64,000 nt of DNA from Saturnia japonica (GCA_033032175.1 JAVKPJ010000033.1:40037-104036), one strand, 5' to 3'; positions 30,246 through 41,388 are shown, counted from the first letter of the stretch. Notes: generated by a model from the sequence alone, not told the origin. Program-made: numbers and translations.

Positions 30246-31570
30246 ACTAACTTCCCGTGGGAGGATCCGGGAGTCCGATACCTCTATGGACGCGGGCCGA
30301 CGAGACGCGTCAACTGACGTGCGCCGATTTTAGGGGGTTAGTACAAAAATTTTGAAAAATCTAGAAAAAACTAAAATCTGCAAACTAATAAACGAATTTT
30401 CTAAGTTCCAGGTGGTCCGAGACAGCGGTCACTTACAGCAACGTGAACCCAGGAGTGCACCTGATTATGTGCGGAAGAAATTTTTGGAAAATACAAAAAT
30501 TTTGAAAATTTTCTATACAAATTTTTTATTAAAATTTTCTAAGTCCTAGAAAATCGTTTTTCTAGAATAACTAATAAACTATAACTCCGATTTCTATTCT
30601 TTTTGCAGCAGTGGACGCAGCGGCGCGAGACGAACGATCTGACACCAAAAACTTTGGTGTACGTTGAAATTTCAGATCTGTAGTTTGAATATTGTATTTT
30701 CGTCGTCAACGCTTAGGTGGGTTTTGCAGCCAGTGCTATATATAGAAAAATCGGGTTTTCTACGGATTTGACTAACTTCCCGTGGGAGGATCCGGGAGTC
30801 CGATACCTCTATGGACGCGGGCCGACGAGACGCGTCAACTGACGTGCGCCGATTTTAGGGGGTTAGTACAAAAATTTTGAAAAATCTAGAAAAAACTAAA
30901 ATCTGCAAACTAATAAACGAATTTTCTAAGTTCCAGGTGGTCCGAGACAGCGGTCACTTACAGCAACGTGAACCCAGGAGTGCACCTGATTATGTGCGGA
31001 AGAAATTTTTGGAAAATACAAAAATTTTGAAAATTTTCTATACAAATTTTTTATTAAAATTTTCTAAGTCCTAGAAAATCGTTTTTCTAGAATAACTAAT
31101 AAACTATAACTCCGATTTCTATTCTTTTTGCAGCAGTGGACGCAGCGGCGCGAGACGAACGATCTGACACCAAAAACTTTGGTGTACGTTGAAATTTCAG
31201 ATCTGTAGTTTGAATATTGTATTTTCGTCGTCAACGCTTAGGTGGGTTTTGCAGCCAGTGCTATATATAGAAAAATCGGGTTTTCTACGGATTTGACTAA
31301 CTTCCCGTGGGAGGATCCGGGAGTCCGATACCTCTATGGACGCGGGCCGACGAGACGCGTCAACTGACGTGCGCCGATTTTAGGGGGTTAGTACAAAAAT
31401 TTTGAAAAATCTAGAAAAAACTAAAATCTGCAAACTAATAAACGAATTTTCTAAGTTCCAGGTGGTCCGAGACAGCGGTCACTTACAGCAACGTGAACCC
31501 AGGAGTGCACCTGATTATGTGCGGAAGAAATTTTTGGAAAATACAAAAATTTTGAAAATTTTCTATACAA
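30246..31570 (-). repeat. S2 5' monomer array, type B (2.5 units of 525 bp)
   Basis: Two full units and one partial unit, spacing exactly 525 bp, nearly identical to each other. They align with type A over the whole unit but at reduced identity; conserved blocks are the ACACCAAA/TTTGGTGT inverted repeat with the following TCAGATCGTTCGTCTCGCG, the TGCACTCCTGGGTTCACGTT block, CCGCTGTCTCGGACCACCTG, and the ACGTCA-GT-TGACGC palindrome. The array ends at 31570 where S1 ORF1 sequence begins. Confidence 0.85.
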
Positions 31571-33193
31571 CTTGTTTTTCGGGGTCTCCACGGTCAGTCC
31601 AGCCGAGGCCGTCCGCAACTGCCCCGCCATCTTCCGCGCATCCTCTTCGGCGTGGCATCGCAGGACGACCTTTTGGTTTTTGGCCTTCCTGACCGCGTCC
31701 ACCCTAGCACCCGTGACCTGGGTGTTTGCCACCCTCTGAATAGCGTTGAGGACACCCTCGCTGGTATCGCGAGGGTCCCTGGATGACACTATGAGTGTCG
31801 CAGAGGGTGGCGAGCGCTTTGGTAGCGCAGAGACCTGGGCGTATGTGGCATCCCTCGTATGGGCGCGTACCATAGGGGCGGCTGTAATGACCCCCCCGCC
31901 ATCGATGGTGTTTCTCGTGCCCAGCATGGCCATCTCGGTCCCTAGGGTCTGCCGGTTTAGCTGTGGAGCCGGCGCCGGACACCCCATCTCGCGGACCTCG
32001 TGGAGCACTGTGTCAATCTTTGACGTCACTGGCCCCATGAGGTCCCTGAGGGTCTCAGTCCCGGCACATACGCTCCTCAGCCCCGGCTGCTCCGCGACCT
32101 GTTCCAATCTGTCTTTTACTTGCTCTACTGTGGCCCTGATGTTCTCCAAATGTTGCTCATATTCCGGGTGTGGGGGAAGGGGGGGTGGGGGTGCAGGTAT
32201 GACGATGCACTCGCCGACGCGCCCCGGTAGTCCATTCAGACCCACCTCCAGGCGCGTCACTGATTCCTGCAGTCGAGCCGCTCCCTCCGTGATCCTACTG
32301 AGCTCCTCCGGCTTTACGGGGCAGGCCTCCGTCCTGTTTACAGGTCTCCGGCGGAGATCCTCAATCCCCTCCTTCAACCCCCGGAGCGACTTTAGGGGGT
32401 CGGCCACCTCATAATCGAGCCACGAACGAAGGGCCCCTAGTTCGCTCACCAGTGACTCTACGTGTTTGGTAAGCGAACCCACTGTTCGCTCGTGGCTCTC
32501 CACGAGGGCCGCCAGCTGCCTGGCATGCGCGCGCTCCGCCCACGCAAGCTCTCTTGCCCCTTCGGCTCGCGCGCGCTCTGCCTGCACCTTGTGCCTGCTC
32601 CGGGAGTCTACCAACTCGAGGGCGGTGACATATAGGCCCTCGAGTGACTCCAGGATCTCCGCCTTAATTTCCTTTTTAAGGTTTCCGGAGCTTTCTGCCG
32701 CACTTTTCCCCGCCTGGAGGAACTCCGTGGCTCTTATCTTCGCCATGTCTAGCGCCACGCCTACCCTACCCTTTATGGTAGGGAGCATGCTAATCCTGCC
32801 TGGCTTAGAGGGAACTGACTCGCCCCCAGACGAGTCCTCCCCCCATTCCCCATCCGACATGTCTGGGCACGCACCAAAGGTAGGCTGCAGGGAGCCCACT
32901 GAGCCCAGTCCTACTGGCTCTCTTGCTGTATTTGGGCTTTGCCTATCATGATCTCCCTCGACAACCACTGAAACTATCTCCTTCTCCCCCGTAGATGCGA
33001 CCGCGGGTGTGTCTTTCAAGCGCGCCACGCTAGCCGCGTTTTTGTTCAATACAGTCTTGAGTAGCGTGCTCTCTGTATCGCTAGACCCGCGTTTGGCGCT
33101 TTCATCGCTGGGTCGCATCCGTCTCTGCGTAGCTTCTGTGTCACTTTTCGGTTTTATGTTCTTAGTCCCTGGATGCTTGCGTAGCGAAGACAT
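31571..33193 (-). pseudogene. S1 ORF1 (Gag), copy B, 3' part replaced by S2 monomer
   Basis: Start ATG at 33193 (MSSLRKHPGTKN). The frame is unbroken for 541 codons to the junction at 31571, after TPKNK; it then continues by chance into monomer sequence to a stop at 31451. Includes the coiled-coil-prone Glu/Arg/Ala-rich middle (about residues 200-290), a Pro-rich stretch, and the region with VSSRDPRDTSEGV before the zinc knuckles. The CCHC cluster itself is missing. Where it overlaps, it corrects the frame breaks of copies A and C, and so shows the intact S1 Gag N-terminal frame. Confidence 0.9.
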
Positions 33194-34993
33194 TTTTCCC
33201 TGGAGTAATCTATATTATATCAACGAGCAGAAATAAATAATTGTCAAATGTAAATCAATATTAAAAGTCAAAATCTGTATATCAATATTAATACAAACTT
33301 AACTTGTATTACTACCAAATGTATTAAATATGTCAGAATTTCGTTCAATATAAGTAATGTCAAGTTGTAAAATTTTTCCTACTTAAAATTATTTAGTAAA
33401 TAATAATCAAATTATTAAACCTACAAAATGTTGTATAAATGAAATTTGTCAAAATAAAGTCTGTCAATAAAATATGAAACAATCTATTTACAATTAAAAT
33501 TGTTAAAGCTAACACTATTAAATTTTGTCAAAATGTAAAATTAAATAATTTTAAATAATTTATATAAATAATGTCAAGTTGTATAATTTTCTACTTAAAA
33601 TTAATTAGTATTCTATCCAGTCAAACAATCAAACTATGTAAATTTACCAATATTATATGACCAAGTTGCAAAGCAACTGGTAGTTTAATTTGTAATTCAA
33701 TAAAATTCCCAGAATGAATGTCGTGTTATAAAATTGTCTACTTAAATTTAAACAGTCCTATTGTCAAATCAACAAATATCAAATTCCTGACTATACACTA
33801 TGCTCTTAAACACTAGAATTACGCCTTTACAATATTATTCATAAAATTTTATCAAAATTATTTTTATCTAACTAACCAAAATAAAAATCCACAATCTGTT
33901 GGGGTCAGTCTGTAGGTCTCCTTCCCCCGATTCCAACGACACCTCGCACGGGTCTGTGGAGTCAAAAATGACTGAGCTAGGTGTCGCGGGGGTGAAGTAT
34001 CCCAAAAGGGGTGCGGGGGGGGGGGGACCGATCCTCAGAGGGGGTGAAGGAGGGGAAGGGGGGGGGGGGGGGGGGGGGGGCGGGGGTAAAAATTTTGGGG
34101 GCGGGTCCTTGACCGGACTCCCAACCTTAGGCTCCTCCTTGACACTCCCGAGTGTCCGCCCTTCAAAATGGCGTTACAATTTCCCGCTGCGGGGACTGAG
34201 GCACCCGCAAGCGGGGGAGGGGAACCAACTGCAGGGAGAGGAAATGTGAGGGGCGATACAGGGGTCGCCCAAAAGTGGTTATGGTTTTCCGATATGACGA
34301 CCTCCTACGTCACCGACCCACGCCACACCGCGTCTCCAGCCACGTCCGTCTGACGTCACTTGGTTAACCCCGCACCCTCCCGAGCCTACTATTATCTATC
34401 CCAACAGACACCTACTGGAATTGCCAACTTAAAATCAGAAGGCCCTGGTTATTCCTAAATTTAATCCAACAATAAACCTATGAATTTGCTATTTTTTTGT
34501 ATAAGGCGCTTTTTCCCATACAAAAATAATGTTAACTATTTTGTCATATAATTAATGTTGTATGTTATTTATCCTATAAACAATTTTATTTTATTATTCT
34601 AACAATAGTAAACAATACATCCCAATATATAAAACCGCAAAATTCTATAATTTTATGTGATAAATATCCAAACTAAATTTTTACAGTAAAGTAGGATTAC
34701 CCTGGCGGTTCCTGGTATTCCTGGGTTTTTTATAAATTAATTCTTAATATTAAAACCCCCCACACCAATCTACACTCAAAAATGTCTACAAAAACTGAAC
34801 CCCAAGAATACGGTTAAATTTTCACAATCGTAAATTCCTACTCTATTAACCGTAACAATAACTGGTTATAACCGTGGTTAAGCCAACAAATTGTCTGTAG
34901 CAGACCTCAATCGTGGGTCGCAACTTTAATATTATATTAATTTAATACTTTTATTTTTTGTTCTACTTTATTCATATATGTCTTAATGCTGTT
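33194..34993 (-). other. S1 copy B 5' UTR (5'-truncated)
   Basis: Matches the downstream 1.7 kb of the S1 leader. Contains the CRE TGACGTCA near 34353-34360 and the C-rich block (G-rich on plus, about 34010-34100, including a run of about 28 G). No coding region is supported here. Confidence 0.8.
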
Positions 34994-35212
34994 GGTTAGG
35001 TTAGGTTAGGTTAGGTTAGGTTAGGTTAGGTTAGGTTAGGTTAGGTTAGGTTAGGTTAGGTTAGGTTAGGTTAGGTTAGGTTAGGTTAGGTTAGGTTAGG
35101 TTAGGTTAGGTTAGGTTAGGTTAGGTTAGGTTAGGTTAGGTTAGGTTAGGTTAGGTTAGGTTAGGTTAGGTTAGGTTAGGTTAGGTTAGGTTAGGTTAGG
35201 TTAGGTTAGGTT
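34994..35212 (+). repeat. Telomere repeat array (TTAGG)n
   Basis: About 219 bp of perfect repeats between the 5' end of the S1/S2 chimera and the truncated 5' end of T2 copy d. Confidence 0.98.
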
Positions 35213-37108
35213 CCCCCCCCGTCACTGAGGAGGAGATGGGGTCGGTGGTAGAGCGCCTCCGCAACAAGCGGAGGGCGCCAGGCCCGGACGGAGTTCCGGG
35301 CCGGGTGTTGAGTGTGGCGCTGGATCACATGGGGGGAGAGCTTCGGGAGCTATTCAACCGATGTCTGTCGGTTGGACGGTTCCCGAGGCTCTGGAAGATG
35401 GGGCGACTCTGCCTTCTGGGGAAAGAGGGTCGCCCCCCGGACTGCCCGTCCGCGTACCGGCCCCTTGTGCTGCTGGACGACACGGGGAAGATGCTGGAGC
35501 GTATTCTGGCTTCTCGTGTCGTCCGGCACATGGCGGAAGTTGGGCCGGTACTTTCGGACCGGCAGTTCGGTTTCCGGAGAGGGCGTTCAACGCTGGACGC
35601 CCTCTCCACCCTGAAGGAGTGGTCCGCGGAGGCGACCGAGGGGGGAGGTAGGCTGTTGGCGGTGTCGTTAGACATCGCCAACGCCTTCAACAGTCTGCCG
35701 CACGGTGTTTATACGAGAGGCGCTCCGGTTTTTCGGAGTGCCCTCGTACCTGCGGCGGCTGTTGGGGGACTACCTCCAGGGCAGGGAGGTCGCCTTCGTG
35801 GACGGAAGAGGGGCTGTGGTCCGGCGTCGCACTGGGTGTGGTGTTCCACAGGGGTCGGTGTTGGGGCCGCTCCTGTGGAACATGGGCTACGACTGGGTGC
35901 TCCGCGTAGCGCTCCCTTCGGGGGTGCGAGTGCTATGCTACGCGGACGACACCCTAGTCGTAGCCCGGGGGGGATGTTTTAAGGAGGTGGCGCGCCTGGC
36001 CACAGAGGGCACTGCCCTTGTGGTCAGGCGCATTAAGGCGTTGGGCCTCAGGGTGGCGGCCGAGAAGACCGAGGCCATACTCTTTCATGGGCCTCGGTGT
36101 GGACCGCCTCCTGGGGCCCACATATATGTGGAGGGCGTTAGGGTCCGGGTTGGGGCCCAGATGAAATATCTGGGCCTCAACCTGGACGGTCGTTGGCGGT
36201 TCGAGTCCCACTTTAAGGGACTCGAACCGCGGATAGTAGGAGCGGCGGCGGCTCTCGGCCGGCTTCTCCCGAATTCGGGGGGGCCGGGCGCGAGCTGTCG
36301 CCGTTTGTTCGCGGGAGTTATCAGAAGCATGGCCGTCTACGGGGCACCGATCTGGGCGGATGCCCTCAGCGCCACGAACAGACGCGTACTGCGTGCTACG
36401 CAGCGTGTCGTGGCGCTGAGAATAATCCGTGGGTACCGGTCGGTGTCCGCGGGGGCGGCCATGGTTCTTGCTGGCTCCCCGCCGTGGGAGTTGGAGGCGG
36501 AGGTGCTCGCCGCCGTGTACAGGTTCACGGCGGCGAGGAGAGAGTTAGGGGAGCCTCCAGCTCCCACAGAGGTAGACAGGGTCCGGCGGGAGGCCCGGGA
36601 GGAAGTCAATAGGAGGTGGGAGGAGGACCTGGCGGACGCGCGCTATGGACGTTATACCATAGACGCCGTCCGCCCGGTCCTCCGGGAGTGGTGCGCCAGG
36701 GAGCATGGCTCCCTGACGTTTAGACTTGTGCAGGTACTGTCCGGACATGGTTGTTTCGGATGGTACCTGCACAAGATAGCACGGAGGGAGCCGAACACTA
36801 CGTGCCACGAGTGCGGGGCTGCAGAGGACACGGCGCAGCACACTTTGTCTGAGTGTGCTGCGTGGGTGGGGCAGCGCCGCACTCTGGCCGTAGATGTTGG
36901 AGGAGACCTCTCGCTGCCGAGTGTGGTGAGAACCATGCTCGGCAGCGAGAATGCATGGAAGGCGATGGCCTCCTTCTGCGAGGAAGTCATCTCGCAGAAG
37001 GAGGCTGCGGAGAGGGCACGCGAGGGGGATCCCCTGAACGGCCCTCTCCGACAAAGACGAACGGGTGGCAGGAGGAGGCGGTTCATCCGCCAACTCCCGC
37101 CACCCTAG
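35213..37108 (+). pseudogene. T2 ORF2, reverse transcriptase and C-terminus, copy d
   Basis: Starts in the thumb/linker region before the reverse transcriptase (RRAPGPDGVPGR). The frame breaks at 35708-35710, where three T stand for two, just after SLDIANAFNSLPHGV; the rest is open from there to TAG at 37106-37108. Visible: YRPLVLLDDTGKMLERI, FGFRRGRSTLDAL, GVPQGSVLGPLLWN, YADDTL (catalytic Asp pair), and C-terminal CHECGA...H...C. Endonuclease is missing through 5' truncation. Without the single indel the remaining frame would be complete. Confidence 0.9.
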
Positions 37109-37303
37109 CCGAGCCAGAGGAGACGGGTCGGGGGGCCCGTCTTCTCATTGCACAGGCTCGGCGGACGGAGGAGACGGCTAGGGTGTACTGAGCCGTCTCC
37201 TATTTAGGCCGGGGCCCGGTTCAGCCGGGCCGGCCGCCGGGGCGGCGCGGCAGAATGCCAGCGCAGTGCCCGCGTCGCCCCAGTGTGGCGGCGGATGGTA
37301 CAC

Positions 37304-37385
37304 CGTGGAGTTTTAGTGAGTAGGAGTCTCACATAACCACTCGTCCCCCCCCGGGCGGGTGTGTACCCATGACGGGTTTCTCCAC

Positions 37386-37386
<1 letters not shown>
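37304..37386 (+). promoter_or_regulatory. TRAS-type 3' end stem structure, T2 copy d
   Basis: CGTGGAG (37304-37310) pairs with CTCCACG (37380-37386); inside, GTGAG (37316-37320) pairs with CTCAC (37328-37332), and CACTCG with CGGGTG near 37338-37361. Relative to T1, both partners of the closing stem and of the inner stem are changed together. Confidence 0.7.
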
Positions 37387-37433
<47 letters not shown>

Positions 37434-37435
<2 letters not shown>

Positions 37436-37470
37436 TTAGGTTAGGTTAGGTTAGGTTAGGTTAGGTTAGG
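37434..37470 (+). repeat. Short telomere repeat array (TTAGG)n
   Basis: About seven repeats between the poly(A) of T2 copy d and the poly(T) of S2 copy 3. Confidence 0.97.
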
Positions 37471-37989
37471 TTTTTTTTTTTTTTTTTTTAGTTGGAGATC
37501 ATTTTACAAAATGATTTGCGTGTAACTCCAGACATGGATGGTCCGGAACTTTATTTTTCCTAATTTTTATTTAACATGTTTTAATATAATTAATGATTTT
37601 CTTTAAACCTCCAGACGCTAGTAGTCCGGAACTTTGTTGGTCGTGTTTTTAATTATTACGATTTAGTAATCTAATTTTAAATAAATGTGAAAATAACAAT
37701 AAATTTTGATTCCGGTTAGAGTTCAGCCGAGAGGATAACCAAAAAGAGCCTTGTCAATTTTTATCCGTATTTCAAACATCTGTTTCTCGTCAGTTTCCTT
37801 ATGGCTCTATATACAGTGTACTAAGTTTATATTTCTTTTGTTTCGCAGAACCATCTTCAAATGCATTCTTAAATATCAAGAACACCTGGCCACAACAGTG
37901 ATCCTCCGGAAGGTGCTGTGCTGCGGACTTGGATTTGGTGCTGAGGATAAGTGTCCCTTCAAAAACTACCAATTACTTGGGTCACCAAG

Positions 37990-38308
37990 GCATTTTTAGT
38001 TTCTACGCATATTTGTAGCTAGCACCTCGTCGCATGCCTTGATCACAACTGCATCATATCCGTTTCTTACTTTCCTGTATTGGAAATCTTTTCAATAAAA
38101 GGTTGCCAATAGCAGGGTGTTAACGTGATGCAGTTGTGATCGGAGCTGATCGCGCAGCCCAGCATCCCGCCTCCCGTTACGGTCCGGACTAAATCACCAC
38201 CGCGGCCAAGCATTCCCGATACGTGTCGGTTCGCGATGCCCAGTGCTTTCTTGGGTTTACTATTTTTCGGCCATGAGATCGTGCGCCCTTTGGTCCCTGT
38301 GGTCGCCC
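37990..38308 (-). pseudogene. S2 ORF2 remnant, copy 3
   Basis: Same sequence as the remnant behind Gag copy 2, with SSDHNCITL in the frame 38366-38067. Single-base losses change the frame relation to Gag. No reverse transcriptase follows. Confidence 0.4.
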
Positions 38309-39720
38309 TTAGCAATACGCCGTTGCAGACCTGGCTAAGGCATCCCACTTCCGCCGCACCGGACATTCTGCGCTGAACGCATTATGCGCTACGTTGTCCA
38401 GTTTGGCGGATGTGCAATTTCTGCATACCGGGGCTGCACCGGCGCACCACTCCGGGCACTCACTCTTCTTGTGTGGACCAAGACAATGGCTGCACGTCTC
38501 CTTTTCCTCTTTACAGAGGCGTTTGTGTGGCCATACCCCAGACACTGGGAGCATTGCACCAGTGGGGACTGGTCCGAAGCCTGGACCCGCTGCATGTCCA
38601 CTCGGACCGTCCCGCACTCCACCAGCCTGCTCCACAGCATCGGGGATACCCTTAACACTATATGATTTGCCATATCGTTCCTCGACTTTCTCTTATATTT
38701 TACCTCCATCCTGTCTTCATCTTTTGTCAGTCCCTCGAAAATGTCTCTATTTTGCCTCCTCATAGCCCCCATAATCTCCTCATCGGTGTTATAAGAAAAC
38801 ACATCTTTAAGTTTATTAGAGGATCCTTGTTCTTTATCTCCTCTGTGACTAGTTTTCCCCTCATTTTTCCTAATCTTTCCTTAATTATTCCCTATCCGCT
38901 TTGCTCTTACAACCTATAATAATCTTCCTATCTTTTGCCTTTCTCACTCTCTCAATCTCGACACCACCTTCCTTAGCATTTAGAGCTTTTCGGACCTGCT
39001 TAGTACCTCTTCCCCTGTTTCGAAATCGTCACTGGAAGTGACGACAACCGAATGCAGCGTCTTCCTATCTTCGGTAAATCTTTTGTTTTTACCCGCCGCT
39101 GCACTCGCGTATGTCGGCACCTCAGCGCTCCCTTATGCACCTGTAGCATTTCCTTCAATTCCTCCATTTTCTCTATATTTTCCTTGACTAATTTTGAGTG
39201 TTCATCAATTTTCCTATTAATCATCCTCCTGCCCATTTTTTGAGATGGTTTTGGGGGGTGGGGGTAGGGGGGTGGGTGTAAAAGGCCCTCCTCACCCGTT
39301 CCCTCACTCCTCTCGTCCATCTTTCCCTTTTTTCGCTGTCCTTTTCCTTGTCTTTGTCCATGATCTTGACGATCTGATACAACCTGTCTATGGCGCTTAT
39401 AACGCCTTCCTTTATATCAGTCCTCAAGTTCCGAGAGTTGCCAAGGTGCATTTTGGCCCTGCACAGGCAGGCCTTCGCTCCAGTGCAAGGGTCGGATACT
39501 TCTCGACAGTGGGGGTGATGTCAGATCTACTTTCTTAGTCACTTGTTTATTAGCCAAATTTTCTTGGGGATAGGCAGAGTATCGGTCTGCTTCCTTCCTG
39601 GTTAGCCTCAATAGACTCGATACTCCGCCTAACCGATGGCTTTTTCGGACTGGTTTCATCCGTTTGTGACTTCATGGCAGTGCTGTTTCCTTTTTTGGGG
39701 GGCGTATGGATCGCAAACAT
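38309..39720 (-). pseudogene. S2 Gag (ORF1), copy 3, many single-base deletions
   Basis: ATG at 39720, stop at 38309. Relative to the intact copy at 28196-29623 the differences are almost all missing single bases, many at doubled letters (for example CTCCAG to CTCAG, CTTGTG to TTGTG, CGACACG to CGACAG). This is unlike ordinary decay, where substitutions dominate, and looks like uncorrected long-read consensus. The true copy may be intact. The C-terminal knuckles are still readable in two frames (38635-38309 and 38802-38389). Confidence 0.82.
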
Positions 39721-40377
39721 CTTTGGGGAAGGGTTGTTTTTTAATTTACAAAGATATACTAAAATTACAAAATAAATAATTTCTGTCTTTAATTATCTTA
39801 AAATGTTAATTACTAGCTAATATAATTATCGCAATAGGGCGACTTACTAGCTACGGTAAAATTTCAATAAGATGTCAATAAAATTTCAATAAAATCACTT
39901 AGAACACTAATTACCACTAATATATTGTCGCAATGGGCGACTTACTAGCTACGGTCAATAAAATGTCAATATTAATAAATCACTTAAAATGTTAATTATA
40001 AACTAATTAATTGCCGCAATAGGACGACAACTATAACTAGGGTATTGTATAATTAGTTTTTAAAAGGTCAAAATATCAATAAAAAGTCAATAAATTAAAA
40101 ACGTCAATACTAATAAAATACTAAAAATAATTCAAACTAGTACAGAATAATTTACGCTGCTAGCAGTCTTATTAAAATTTATTTACAGTGTATATCTATT
40201 TATTTTATACAGGATAGTAGCCAGAGCTTTCCCCTATCCGAAACTGTTTTTTTTCTGCTCTAGTGCAATAGCCACTGAGTAAAGTGCTTTCTGTGTGAGT
40301 TATAACTCACTGTCAAGAAAAAATCCACTTTACTATTGTAGGTCACAAAAAAAAATGGGCGGGCATGGGCGGGCTTT

Positions 40378-40695
40378 CAAATCGGGTTTTTCGAAGTTTT
40401 GACCCACTTCCCGTGGGAGTATCCGGGTGATCGACACCTCTCCGAACGCGGGCCGACGAGACACGTCAGATGACGTACGCCGATTGTAGGAGGTCTATAG
40501 AAAAATTTTGAAAAATCTATAAAAAACTGTAATTTTTTTAACCTAATTATTAAATTTTCTATGTTTCAGGGGTCCGAGACAGCGGTCACTTAAGGGAACG
40601 TGAACCCAGGAGTGCACCTGATTATACTGTGAAGAAATTTTTGGAAAATACAAAAATTTTGAAAATTTATGATACAAAATGTTAGTTAAAATTTT
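40378..40695 (-). repeat. S2 monomer, type A, partial, at the gap
   Basis: 318 bp of a type A unit reading from mid-unit (AAAATTTTAACTAACATTTT) to CCCGATTTG at the body boundary, the same end point as in copy 1. Sequence marks match the array at 16483-18357. Confidence 0.85.
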
Positions 40696-40795
40696 NNNNN
40701 NNNNNNNNNNNNNNNNNNNNNNNNNNNNNNNNNNNNNNNNNNNNNNNNNNNNNNNNNNNNNNNNNNNNNNNNNNNNNNNNNNNNNNNNNNNNNNN
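40696..40795. other. Assembly gap (100 N)
   Basis: Exactly 100 N. Repeat polarity changes back from TTAGG to CCTAA across it. Confidence 0.99.
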
Positions 40796-40955
40796 TCCGC
40801 GTTTCGGCTCGTCCAGGTTTGACCTTGAGTCCAGGCTAGGTTGCAGGATAGAGAGGGTCATGCTGCATACCATGATGGTAGACGAGGACATAAGAGGGCA
40901 TTTCCTGAGTTTTATCGATAAAATCGTAAGGGTCGCAAAAGTAAGAAACAAATAA
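40796..40955 (+). CDS. S3 ORF2 C-terminus, partial
   Basis: Fifty-two codons in frame from 40797, then TAA at 40953-40955. It begins PRFGSSRFDLESRLGCR and ends IDKIVRVAKVRNK; S1 ORF2 ends MEKIVTVAKRRNK. It is therefore the end of a SART-type ORF2, beyond the reverse transcriptase and RNase H. The remainder is in the gap. This family is a possible partner for S2, but only its last residues can be seen. Confidence 0.8.
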
Positions 40956-41388
40956 ATAGATACATAGCAGACTGAAATTTTGGTTGTGACTGGACAGACA
41001 CTATATAGATTAATTAATTTAGTATTTTTCGTTAAAATGGTTATTTAATTGAATGTTTTGGTATTGTTCAAATTTTTAGGTTTAGACTTGACATGCCGTA
41101 TACAAATAGTTAGTAAGTTATTATTTTTATACAAATTCTAAGGTTATAAACTTGACATACATTTACATATGCTCTTAGTTAGTAAGTTATTGAATTATTG
41201 TATTTTTGGATTATATTATTTTACTTATACAAATTTTTAGGTTAAGATTTCTTGTAAAAAAATGTTATAGACCTAAGACATAATAACTAATAAAATGAAA
41301 GAAGTGCTTAGGATTAGGAATTACATAAAAATGGGGACAAATTTAGGGTAAATATATAAAATGAACTACATTAATTACGATATTCATT

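Larger units (their letters stand above)
27351..31570 (-). mobile_element. S2 copy 2: Gag-only SART-type element with type B monomers
   Basis: On the minus strand: monomers (31570-30246), leader (30245-29624), intact Gag (29623-28196), ORF2 remnant, 3' UTR with three hairpins (27511-27379), and poly(A) (poly(T) 27351-27370 on plus) running into CCTAACC. The body is nearly identical to S2 copy 3, but the monomers are of a different type. Upstream the monomers join a fragment of S1 (31571-34993) without telomere repeat between them, so the insertion as a whole (27351-34993) is an S1/S2 chimera. Confidence 0.87.
31571..34993 (-). mobile_element. S1 copy B: fragment with 5' UTR and most of ORF1, joined to S2
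   Basis: On the minus strand it starts at 34993 beside telomere repeat at a point matching about 8310 of copy A, so the first 1.4 kb of the 5' UTR are missing (5' truncation). It runs through the UTR and ORF1 to 31571 and there changes to S2 monomer sequence. Loss of the 3' half of an element is not explained by normal target-primed reverse transcription, which loses 5' sequence. Confidence 0.88.
35213..37433 (+). mobile_element. T2 copy d: 5'-truncated TRAS-type element
   Basis: Begins in a C run inside ORF2 and ends in poly(A) 37389-37433 followed by GGTTAGG. T2 is a second TRAS-type family: ORF2 is clearly homologous to T1 but diverged along its length. Close to T2 copy f. Confidence 0.92.
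37471..40695 (-). mobile_element. S2 copy 3: Gag-only SART-type element, cut by a gap
   Basis: Same layout as copy 2: poly(A) (37471-37489 as T on plus), 3' UTR with hairpins at 37498-37515, 37527-37547 and about 37610-37630, ORF2 remnant, Gag, leader, then a type A monomer (40378-40695) ending at the N gap. The body matches copy 2 almost base for base except for many single-base deletions. Between leader and monomer is a segment with GGGCGGGC repeats (about 40357-40374) not seen in copy 2. Confidence 0.85.

Noticed and set aside
31451..33193. A 580-aa fusion of S1 Gag with a monomer-encoded tail
   Set aside because: The last 40 residues are chance read-through of monomer sequence after the 31571 junction; the zinc knuckles are missing. 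I annotate it as a broken Gag.
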